A stretch of 64,000 nucleotides of DNA from Chloranthus sessilifolius (lineage: Eukaryota; Streptophyta; Magnoliopsida; Chloranthales; Chloranthaceae), in contig CM037596.1 of the NCBI GenBank assembly GCA_021018995.1, forward strand, positions 7,639,501 through 7,703,500, in the 5' to 3' direction. The notes beneath the pieces are model-generated. The model saw only the letters and a list, made by a program, of their open reading frames with translations. It searched no databases and was not told where the DNA came from. Positions within the stretch are counted from its first letter, which is position 1. The number at the start of each line of letters is the position of its first letter. This document shows positions 46,189-55,933 of the stretch, piece by piece. The position numbers and the translations under genes are program-made.

Positions 46189-47289
46189 TTGAAGGTGCTT
46201 AAAGATCACAAGGAAGCTATCGGATGGAGCTTAGCTGATCTTAAAGGAATTGATCCGTCAGTATGTATGCACAAAATATATCTGAAAGATGATAGTACAC
46301 CATCGAGGGAACCACAAAGACGACTTAATCCAAACATGAAAGAAGTCATTCTAAAAGAGACAATCAAGTTACTCGATGTTAGAATCATCTATGTGATCTC
46401 TGATAGTGAATGGATAAGCCCAGTTCAAATAGTTTCCAAAAAGTCGAGAATTACAGTGAAAGAGACTACTGAAGGGGAGTTGGTGCCTACACGTGAGACC
46501 ACTGAATGGCGCGTGTGTATTGATTATCGAAAATTGAACACTGCCACGAGAAAGGATCATTTTCTCTTACCATTTATTGATCAGATTCTAGAAAAGTTAG
46601 CAGGACAAGAATATTATTGTTTTCTTGATGGTTACTCGGGATACAATCAAGTTCCTGTGTTTCTATCGGATCAAGAAAAGACAACATTTACTTGCCCGTA
46701 TGGTACCTTTGCATATTGGAGGATGCCATTCGAACTTTACAATGCGCCGGCCACTTTTCAACGTTGTATGTTAGCAATATTCTCATATATGGTTGACAAA
46801 TTTATCGAGGTGTTCATGGACGATTTCTCGGTTTTTGGGAAGGCATTTGAATTATGCTTGAATCACCTGACACAGGTATTACAACATTGCATAGAATCGA
46901 ATCTTATTAAGCTGGGAAAAGAGTCATTTTATGGTTCAACAAGGAATTGTATTGGAACATATCATTTCCAAGAAAGGGATCGAAGTCAACAAGGCAAAGT
47001 TGACTTAATTACTGATTTGCCACCACCCAAGAGTGTTCGACAAATTCTATCATTTCTGAGTCATGCGGGATTTTATAAAAGATTCATTAAGGATTTTAGC
47101 AAGATCGCCAAGCTCTTGTGCAACTTGCTTGGAAAAGATGTTCCGTTTGAATTTGATGATGCATGCATGAAGGCATTTTTGAAAATGAGAGAGCTATTAT
47201 TCAATGCTCCGATAATCCAACCACTGGATTATTCTCTACCGTTCGAACTCATGTGCGATGCATCGACTATGCTATTGGAGCAGTCTTAG
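46189..47289 (+). pseudogene. Reverse transcriptase of element C
   Basis: The RT motifs WRVCIDYRKLN, FLLPFIDQILEKL, YYCFLDGYSGYNQV, TFTCPYGTFAYWRMPF and VFMDDFSVFG (FMDD active site) are intact. Between about 46905 and 46995 the frame reads nonsense (KESFYGSTRNCIG...) while the normal connection (HFMVQQGIVL, ISKKGIEVNKAK) is found one frame over; two compensating indels bound it. A one-base deletion at about 47263, just after MCDAS, throws RNase H into another frame. Confidence 0.92.
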
Positions 47290-47798
47290 GACAAAGGGTA
47301 AATAAATTACCTCATGTGATTTACTATGCAAGTAAGATATTGATTGATGCACAACTAAATTACACCACCACCGAGAAGAAATTATTAGCTGTGGTGTATG
47401 TATTGGAGAAATTCCGTTCCTATTTGCTCGGTTCGAAAATAGTAGTCTTTTCAGACCACTCTGCATTGAAGTATCTGTTGGCAAAAAAGGACACGAAACC
47501 AAGGTTAATCCGATGGATCTTGCTCCTCCAAGAGTTCAAGTTTGAAATCAAAGATAAAAAGGGGGTCAAAAATGTTATGGCTAATCATGTGTCACAAATT
47601 TTGCCTGAAGAATCATCTATATATGAGACTATCTGTGACACCTTTTCGGATGAGCAGTTAATGGAAATTGATGCAACAGCTACAAAAGTTCCTTGGTTTG
47701 CCAATATTGTGAATTATCTGGTCACTGGCAGAATTCCTATGCAATGGGGTAAGAGTGATAAGAATTTGTTTTTCTCACAGATAAAATACTATTTTTGA
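47262..47798 (+). pseudogene. RNase H and integrase N-terminus of element C
   Basis: After the frameshift: [58 protein letters not shown]. The catalytic Glu, expected at the second Glu of TEKELLA, is Lys here (TEKKLLA), a G-to-A change. ADHLS is ANHVS, so the last Asp is Asn. The domain is therefore catalytically dead as well as frameshifted. The frame ends with TGA at 47796-47798. Confidence 0.88.
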
Positions 47799-48982
47799 GA
47801 TGAACCACAGTTGTTCAATTCTGTTCAGATCAAGTCATCCGAAAATATGTACCGAAAGAAGAGCAACTAAGCATCATAAATTTTTATCATGCTGGGGCCT
47901 GTGGAGGCCATTTCGGAGGACAAAAGACCGCACAGAAAATTCTGTAAAGCGGATTATACTGGCCCTCCATCTTTCAGGACACTGTAAAATTTTGCAAAGA
48001 GTGCCAACGATGTCAACAACTTGAAAATATTTCACGACGAAATATGATGCCACTAAATCCGATTTTGATAGTTGAAATTTTCGATGTATAAGGGATCGAC
48101 TTCGTGGGTCCTTTTCCCCCATCATTCGGTTATTTATACATTCTGGTGACCGTTGATTATGTCTCAAAATGGATAGAAGTTGTGGCAACCCAATCGAATG
48201 ACCACAAAGTCGTGATAAAATTCTTGAAAGAAAATGTGTTTAACATATTTTGAGTCCCAAGAGCAATCATTAGTGATGGCGGTTCGTATTTCTGTAACAG
48301 CCACTTTGCCACTTTAATGAAAAATTACGGCGTCACCCACAAGGTAGCAACGTCGTACGACCTGCAGACTAGTGGTCAAGTGAAAGTGTCGAATCAAGAG
48401 ATCAAACGAGTTTTAGAAAAGACGGTATGACCGGATAGAAGAGATTGGTCGAACCGGCTATCTGATGCTCTATGGGCATATCGTACTGCATTCAAGACAC
48501 CGATTGGAATGTTGCCATTTAGGGTTGTATATGGGAAAGCATGTCATCTCCCAGTTGAATTAGAGCATAAGGCATTTTGGGCTATAAAAAGGTTTAATTT
48601 CGATATGCAAGAGGCAGGATCCAATCGAAGGTTACAGCTGAATGAACTAGAAGAGCTATGCTATGGCGCGTATGAAAATTCGAAGATATATAAGAAACGG
48701 TATAAAACGTTGCACGATCAATCAATTTCGCGGAAGGAGTTCCACATCGGACAAAAGGTTTGGTTGTTCAACACCAAACTTAAGCTCCATCCAGGAAAAT
48801 TGAAATCAAGGTGGGAAGGACCATTTCAGGTTGTACCCACTACCGTGCATGGTGTGATTGAGATGAGAAGTCTTAAGGGTAATCGAACTTTCAAAGTAAA
48901 TGGGCAACGACTTAAACCAATGGTTGAGCCAATGACCCAGTTCAAGATTGAAGCGATGTACCTCAGTGACCCGGAAAAGTGA
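47799..48982 (+). pseudogene. Integrase of element C
   Basis: The zinc region shows FYHAGACGGHFGGQKTAQKIL, stop, then FCKECQRCQQ, so the HHCC residues are present. The core shows GIDFVGPFPPSF and [14 protein letters not shown] (two Asp), then [12 protein letters not shown], in which the third catalytic residue Glu is Lys (GAA to AAA). Stops lie at 48091, 48253 and 48428. From 48509 the C-terminal part is open to 48982: [35 protein letters not shown] and [11 protein letters not shown] (the GPF/Y module), ending MYLSDPEK. Confidence 0.92.
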
Positions 48983-49082
48983 ATAATGAAGTGGTCGAAC
49001 TGTCAACACATAAACTCAGCGCTTCCTGAGAGGCAACCTAGTGTGTTTTAAGTTTCTTCTTATGGTAAAAATAGGAAGTCTT

Positions 49083-49640
49083 TGTCAATCGATTAATCGG
49101 AGACAAGTCAATCGATTGACCTTCTACAAGGCTCAATCGATTGATAATTGCACTATCAATCGTTTGAAACTTCCATCATCATCATCATCTCATCCCTGCA
49201 TGCGTGTGTCTGACCAATCGGCACATCTACTAGGTCAATCGATTGAGACTCAAATTTCGATCGATTGACAATACCTCGAGTTAATGGTCAGTTTTCTGAA
49301 ATCGGAGCGTCAATCGACACACCCTTTCGTTGGTGGATAAGTCAAGGGTCACGCTAATGTCAATCGATTGAGACTAACCTCTCAATCGATTGACTTGATT
49401 GCTTATTAACTCTGCCAATTCCCAAGGCACCTAAATGGTGCGACTTTTCACGAAAAGGTTATTGTCAATCGATTGACACCACTATGTCAATTGATCGACA
49501 TTTAGAGTACTTGAGTGGATTGTACCACGTCGCATCCACATTCCAAATACCCTTTTACATTCTCGCAATGTGGTGGAGGTCAATCGGTGTCAATCGATTG
49601 AAACTAGTCTCTCAATCAATTGACGATCACATTATATAAT
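49083..49640 (+). promoter_or_regulatory. Candidate internal promoter of ORF3: palindrome array plus TATATAA
   Basis: About eleven TCAATCGATTGA-type palindromes, several in pairs 15-25 bp apart, lie at 49083-49620. TATATAA at 49633-49639 follows directly, 86 bp before the ORF3 ATG. The layout copies that of the U3 region of the same element (56183-56326). No transcript data are available. Confidence 0.45.
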
Positions 49641-49724
49641 GGGGACACCCGTGGCCCCCTTCTTCACAAACCTCCTCCAATCCGACTCTTACATTGATCT
49701 ATATTCTTCTCGTACGCGATCAAA

Positions 49725-50874
49725 ATGGCGGCACCTGGTCCACTGATCTACCGACCACCTCGTCCTGCCAACAATCCTATGTGCATCCCCAATGACGAGT
49801 ACGTGGATCACCAGTTTCAAAAGGAGAATTTCTTTGATCTCGTAAAATATCGATGTATCGCCGAAGCCGCTCGTTCGATCGAATTCATCGAGGCTCTGCA
49901 CTTGGAGATGTTGCTCGCTCCTCCGCCTATAGATGTCTCGTTGCGTATCTTGCGGTTGTTTTACCAAAACATGGAATAGGTATCAGCCACACTATCGCCG
50001 ACGGGTTTGCCATTCATCCGCCTCGAGATTGACAACTGGACGTATAACTTGCACGCCGCCAATCTTGCACGTGCATTCAATTTCTATGTGATTCACCCAA
50101 TGAACTACCACATCAATCCCGCCATTGTTCTCAGCCAGGACCTCATGATCAACAACATGTGTGGAGGACAGCGCGGGTCCGGTTTGTCCACTAAACGAGC
50201 CGTCCTACCGATGGACATCTTGTTTTGGGACATTATTATATCGAACAATCTGTTTCCGCATGGCACGAAGAGCGAGAGGACGAAGAATAGGGTGTTGGTG
50301 CTTTATGCAACACACACGAATACTTGGTTTGATGCTTGAAGAGATATATCGGTGTCACAGTGACATCGTGATCACCACCGCATCGAAAAAGCAGGAAGCG
50401 ATTTTTTTGCATTTCCCGCACTATGTGATGCATCTTTTGGACCAAGTTGGGTGCCCGATTTATAATAATGAAGAGATGGGTGATATGTAATTTTATCAAT
50501 ATGGCACAAATGTTTGAGACAAGAGCATCAAGGCCATTATGCATGTTACGCCACCACCTATCGACGTCAATGAAGTACCTCCTCCTCCCTGACCAAACCC
50601 CGCACAACGCCAGCGCGGCGGCATTAGACGACCTCGTCCCGAAGAGGTCCCCAATTTTAACGACGAGGCAGCAGTAGCTCACCTCGAGGCACGGATCAAT
50701 GGGTTGAGTGCCACTGTAAGAGGTATTGATCGTCGTTCATGATTTCAGAGTTCCCTTCTCGTGCAGATTGCTCGTGAGTCATTCCCCGGGCAAGCCGAGG
50801 ACTTCATCGCAGGAGCGAGAGCGACGATGGATGGAGAGGGAGATCCGAAAAATGAAGATGATGATGATGCTTAG
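49725..50874 (+). pseudogene. ORF3 of element C, env-position Athila ORF (plant transposon protein-like)
   Basis: ATG 49725. The N-terminal frame to 50339 has one stop (TAG 49977-49979) and reads VDHQFQKENFFDLVKYRCIAE, IEALHLEMLLAPPPI, LRLFYQNME, then LSQDLMINN, VLPMDILFWDIIISNNLFP and NRVLVLYATHTNTWFD. After a frameshift near 50330 come IFLHFPHYVMHLLDQVGCPIY, a Pro-rich linker (VTPPPIDVNEVPPPP), a likely coiled coil (EAAVAHLEARINGLSATVRGID) and an acidic tail NEDDDDA. The pattern resembles the 'putative plant transposon protein' / ATHILA ORF families by memory of their motif order; a profile search is needed. Role unknown. The stop codon TAG coincides with the target site of the next solo LTR. 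Confidence 0.6.
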
Positions 50875-52661
50875 TGATGAGTACTGAAATATGATTATAT
50901 TTTACCCCTAAATACTTATATTTAGCTGTCTGATGAAGGCTATCTGATGAGAATTATTAGATTTGAAGTGTTTCAGGTGAATACAAGCCAAGTGTGGAAA
51001 ACAGCCCAAGAATTCTAAAAATAATGTCAAAACACTGTAACTTTGGGTCATCGAGAACTTGGTGCGACTTGTGGTTAAATTTGGACCTTTAAGACGGCCT
51101 CATTATGAAATTGTCAAAACACAAAAGTTGTAGATATTTTCGTCAGCTTTCTAACGGCATAAGAATCACCTCAATCCGAATTCTAGACAGAAAGTTATGG
51201 CTAAAATACCGAAGCAGTATTTGATACAAAAAGTGTGCTGAAATTCACAGATTTCTGAGGGTCGATGTATCGACCCTTTTGGTCGATTAATCGAGGAGAA
51301 GGAGAGTCTGACACGGAATTGACTACTTTAAAGCTGATTTTGAGCCTCTTTTGTAGGGTCGATGCATCGACCCTATTGGGTCGATTAATCGACCCTAAAT
51401 TGGCGGCTGGGGAGACTTCTGCTACCGATAATCTATTTAAAGTGACTCAAACACTTCGAGGGAGAATGAGAAATTAGGGAGATAGGAGATTAGAGTTTTA
51501 GTTTTTTGCTTTTCTTTTTCATAGTTAGACATAGAAATAGAGAGTTTTTATTTATTCCTTTTTGAGAGCTTTATTCCTTTAATTTCCAGTACTCATTCCT
51601 CCAGTTTATTATATTTTTGCTCAAGTTTATTCCTGTATTATTCTCGTTTCTGAAGACCATCGTACATTTGGATCAAAGTAATTTCTTTTGAAGTTGAGGT
51701 ATTTTTAATTCATTAAATTAATGTTATTTTCTCTTCCTTATTTATTTATGTCATTTAATTGCAATATGTGTGGCTAAATTCATAAGGATGGGGATCTAAT
51801 GATTCCCATCCGAGGGATGTACTTTTAATAATATAAATTTAGGATTAAAATATGAGATCTTATTTTATGGTTGTTGTGCTATCAAGAACGGATGAAATCC
51901 CCGCCACTAACTAGGATCGCGTGTGCCGAGCCATGCCCGGGATCTCAGATCTGTGACGGTAATTTTACCCAATCATTGTTATATGGTTTTTTTGCTTTCA
52001 TCGTGTGGATCTAATTACGATTATGATCCGGGATCGAGTGTGCCGAGCCATGCCCTGGATCTTGGATCTGTAATGGTAATTTTATATTAATTACTCTCTA
52101 ATCTGAAATCGAGTGTGTCGAGCCATGCCCTTGATTTCAGATCTATGGTGGTATTATTGTTGAAATTTTTACCCACTTTGGGGATGATTTTTGAACCTGA
52201 GATCAAGTGTGCCGAGCCATGCCCTTGATCTCAGATCTATATATGAAAATCATCTAAGTCCTAATTGCAGGGATGCAACGTGGAACCTATCGGGATTTTT
52301 GACCATTTATCTTTCATAAAAGATATTTATTCTCAATGGTATATCTCATAGTTTAATCCATAGATTTATATTATGGGAAGAACAGACCAAAGATGGGAGG
52401 ATTTAGTATCTTCATCTTTATCTTTATTTTTGAATTATCAATTAAATTTCAATTTGTAGTCAGTAATTATCATCTCATCAAACCACCTAAATCATAAGAC
52501 TGGTAGAATACTGTTAGATCTCAGTAGATTTCTGGAATTGCTTGTCCTTTTAGATCTTTCAAAATTAGTCCTAGTGGGAACGATCTCGTACTCCGCACCC
52601 ACTATATACAATCCGATTCGTGCGCTTGCGAGTAAAACATTACAATAAAAATATCACATCA
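50875..52661 (+). repeat. Solo LTR of the element A family
   Basis: TGATGAGTACTGAAATATG to AAAAATATCACATCA, 1787 bp, in the opposite orientation to elements A and B. It is flanked by CTTAG (50870-50874) and CTTAA (52662-52666), a 5-bp duplication with one change. No internal sequence follows, so LTR-LTR recombination removed the body. It keeps a TATTTAAA at 51434-51441 and both palindromic modules (51259-51294 and 51357-51394). The 71-aa open frame at 51265-51477 overlaps these modules and is not a gene. Confidence 0.92.
51259..51394 (+). promoter_or_regulatory. Palindromic modules upstream of TATA in the solo LTR
   Basis: The modules at 51259-51294 and 51357-51394 are each GGTCGATGxATCGACC plus GGTCGATTAATCGA. 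They lie 40-175 bp upstream of TATTTAAA at 51434. Orientation and spacing are conserved across all three LTRs of this family. Confidence 0.55.
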
Positions 52662-52882
52662 CTTAACGTGTTTGTGTTTGTGTTAGTGTTTGTGTGGTTT
52701 ATTTGTTTATAGTCTGTTTTATTTTGAGACTTGTTTTCTTTTAGGTGTAGGATTTGTTTTTGTTTTAAGTTAGTTTGTTTGATATGTGCACGATCTGTAA
52801 TCAAATCAGATTGAATGAATGAATAAGGGTGTGTTTTGTGTGTTATCCCTCGGTGTATTCTCGGGGTAATGCATATGTTCAT

Positions 52883-53347
52883 CAGTCAATCGATTGAGAT
52901 GAAAATCTCAATCGATTGAGTAATTCAACTCCCTCATGCTCAAACTGTTGATCGATTGAAGAGTCATTTTCAATCGATCAACCTGGACATTCCATTCCCA
53001 TTCATTAATTGACAATCTGTCTGCATCACTGTTTTGATGTACAAAGTGAGCCGATTGAATCGATTGATACTTTAGATGACCAGAAAATCTTTTCTGTCAG
53101 AAACATCGAATTTTCAACAAATGCGTACACTGACTAAAAGAGCTTACGTTGGCCATGCACCATATTTCCAACTTGGGTCAATCGATTGACACTCACGGGT
53201 TAGTCGATCAACTGATGCATGTTCTCAGAAAATACATCCTACCTTTCCGAAAACTAAGCGTCAAGTCTCTTCCTTAGAGTCCGTAGTTTAGGAGATTTCT
53301 TTGAGTCCTTAGAGAGTCTGTGTTTTAGAAATTTTTCTCTATTTATA
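52883..53347 (+). promoter_or_regulatory. Palindrome array and TATA-like box before ORF4
   Basis: TCAATCGATTGA-type palindromes occur at 52885-52985 (four), 53050-53062 and 53177-53215. TATTTATA at 53340-53347 follows, 71 bp before the ORF4 ATG at 53418. This repeats the arrangement seen before ORF3. Confidence 0.35.
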
Positions 53348-53417
53348 CCTCTCTTAGGATAGTCTTTTAAATCACCTTAGTTAGAAATTTTCTTTCAATC
53401 CTCCCCAAGTTTTTGCT

Positions 53418-53753
53418 ATGGCTCCTATCAGGTACCGCACCTGCTCGGCAGTCAAGAAATTGATGGAACCGACACGAAAAAGAGTTCGTCGAAAACCGCC
53501 ACGGGAACCGCTCGATTTGTCAATGCGAGAAATCATTAATCTTGATATTGTTTTCGATCTAGAAGTTCAATCAAGTTTTACTCGTCTCATCGAAGCCAGC
53601 AATGCTCCAGCGTTGAATTTGATTCTGACATATTTATGGGCGGAATTAAACCCACAACCGCCACTTGTACTGCTGCCTCCTACCCCACCAACATCTCCGC
53701 CACAAGCGCCCATTCCACCACCCATCGAGGGTGGAATCACTGATGAGATGTGA
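53418..53753 (+). CDS. ORF4 of element C, intact 111 aa protein of unknown function
   Basis: ATG 53418 to TGA 53751-53753, uninterrupted, which is unusual in an element whose other genes are all broken. It starts with a basic segment (residues about 13-30: KKLMEPTRKRVRRKPPREP). A mixed, probably helical middle follows (LDLSMREIINLDIVFDLEVQ, then LIEASNAPALNLILTYLWAEL). The tail is Pro-rich (PPTPPTSPPQAPIPPP). There is no signal peptide and no family I can name. It lies between the ORF3/solo-LTR block and the 3' untranslated part, so it belongs to element C. It could be a separate protein or the remnant of a longer ORF3 C-terminus. Chance retention of a 111-codon ORF cannot be excluded. Confidence 0.4.
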   Translation: MAPIRYRTCSAVKKLMEPTRKRVRRKPPREPLDLSMREIINLDIVFDLEVQSSFTRLIEASNAPALNLILTYLWAELNPQPPLVLLPPTPPTSPPQAPIPPPIEGGITDEM

Positions 53754-55926
53754 CATTACACATTCCCACAGCCAAAGCAAGAGAGCACTTTCAATGATGA
53801 TTAAGGGACTAGGACTCTCTGTTTTAGGGTCTAATTTTAGGAGTCCTTTAGATGTTATTTTATTTTATTTTCATGTTTTAGATTAGGGTGTTTTTAGATT
53901 ATGTTTTAGAATTAGGTTATTAAATTTTCAATAAGTGTAATAAATTGCACCAATTAATAAAAGTTTAATTTAGTTATATATTTGTGTTTTCTATTTTGGT
54001 CACAATACCTTTTACCTGGTCAGTCTTTTGGTTCTCGATTGTATTTAACAGGTTTGGGGGTGTCATTCACTTTCCAAAAATTCAACTAATGGGGACATTG
54101 GACGATTCAGGATTGGGGGGGTATTTCCTTCGATTCATATGTGTAGATTTCATATTAAAAAAAAAAAAAAGAGGCTATTCTCGGATTTTAGTGCATCAGT
54201 CAATCGATTGAGACCAATTGTCTCAATCGATTGACTGATAATCATCAGACCTATCGAAAGTCTACGTCAGTCAATCAATTGAGGAATTGGATTCAATCGA
54301 TTGACTGATGACAATTAGACTTATGAATTTTGAATTTTATTCATATTCTTAAATTGTTGATGACCGAAAATCCGTTTAGAGATTGTCATCATGCCATAAT
54401 TGTTTTACAAATGCTCATAAATTTTAATGATGAATAATGATGTTCATGATCTATGACTAGAAAGTATGTACCATCACTTTGCTTTAATTTCAAATTATGA
54501 ACTAAGTGTAGAACTTGAAATCCTAAGATTCCAAAGAAAGACTAAAAAACCAGCGAGCTTTGGAACTTTGTCCTCGTATTTTATGAGTGCTGAAAATTTT
54601 TGGAGTATCTTTGAACTTCATTCTTAATTATTGAAATCTCATCTCGATTTGTTGGTTTTACATGTGTTATATGATTGTGCTAGAAATTATTGTGTGACAA
54701 CTCAAGGCAAATAGGCATCATTACTATCATGAGAGGAGATGATCAAAGGCCATATTTGACTTGTTTGTGCTCAAAATATCCCACCATATATTGATTTATC
54801 TTGTTGCACCCTCTTTGAGCCTCAATTGAAAGATTTTATCTTAAATATTCCTTGTGAGCTATATTAATCATACCCCACACCGATTTGAAAAGACCTTACC
54901 CTTTAATTTCTGAGAAATCAGAGAGGAGAGCGAGAAAGGAAATAGAAAGTTATGGCAATAGTAGTTGCAAGGAGTATATGGCAGAAAACTAAAAAAGAGA
55001 GCAAAGAAGAAAATATATCTTTGTGCAAGAGATAGAGAAGTGTGTAAAAGCAGTGTTATAAAGAAAAGGAAAGAAGGAGAAAAGTGATAAAATGGGAAAA
55101 GCTTCTGAAAGGTTCGAAAAAGAAAGTGTGAAAAATCATAAAATCAAATGTACTTCCTTTTTCAATTTCTCAGAGAAATTTGAATCTAATTTTTCCTTTC
55201 TTTCTTAACCTTTACCCGAGCCCCATTACAACCTTAGAAAAAACCTTCTTGGTCCAATTATGAGGGGTAAATGCTTTGTGGAGAGTGATCATACAATGTC
55301 TATGCTACATGGTATATGCATGCTTAGGATACAAATATCTTCCTAAAGAGATTTCTTTTAAAAATTCTTTGATGCACCGTCTTTCTTAAAACATGTGAGA
55401 TTCTTCTAATTTGTGTTGTAATTCCATCTCACATATGGGTGAAAAGTAAAACTGTTTATCGGAGCGACTTCATTGTGAGTGCACACCTATGGTGAGGATT
55501 GAGTCTAGATATGGAATCTAAAGACTTCTAGTTTAAACTTATTCTCAAATGAAAAAATTGAACAGTGATAATAGCACATGACACTTTGGGCATAAATCAT
55601 GAGTATTGGAAAAACAATGAATTAAAGTGAATGGGTCTTAATAGAATGAGCATGGCCAGAAGCATCTTAAAGGTTTTCACGGACATTTAACTATTTAAGG
55701 GCATGACTACAATTCTAGAATCTATTAGTTTATGAAGTATGTAGGTATCTTCGCTGAAAACCTTCAGGAGACACAACTTCTCCACTAGAGATCACCTAGG
55801 GGTTTAAAGGCTTATTACATTGGCTAAATGCAATCGTGTTCCCTACAAAAGTGGCACTCATTTTATTTGTTAAATTGTTAGTTATTTTTCATTCTCTTTG
55901 CTCGAGGACTAGCAAATTGTAGGTTT
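53754..55926 (+). other. 3' untranslated part of element C
   Basis: 2.2 kb without coding sequence; the 73-75 codon open frames are featureless. It holds the strong inverted repeat at 54195-54239, a further palindrome pair at 54268-54305, an A14 run (54158-54171) and a purine-rich stretch (54905-55110). Confidence 0.7.
54195..54239 (+). repeat. 20-nt perfect inverted repeat built from two palindromes
   Basis: The left arm (54195-54214, ATCAGTCAATCGATTGAGAC) and right arm (54220-54239) are exact reverse complements with a 5-base loop (CAATT). Each arm itself contains TCAATCGATTGA, so the RNA could fold into one long hairpin or two small ones. Confidence 0.9.
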
Positions 55927-55933
55927 GGGGGTG
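55927..55933 (+). other. Polypurine tract of element C
   Basis: GGGGGTG, preceded by GTAGGTTT, directly abuts the 3' LTR start at 55934. It would prime plus-strand synthesis. Confidence 0.7.

Noticed and set aside
49689..49967. Minus-strand ORF opposite ORF3
   Set aside because: Shadow frame; motif content and coding context favour the plus strand.
51265..51477. 70-codon ORF repeated in the family A LTRs (also 8666-8926 minus)
   Set aside because: Conserved only because it is LTR sequence; overlaps promoter palindromes and TATA box.
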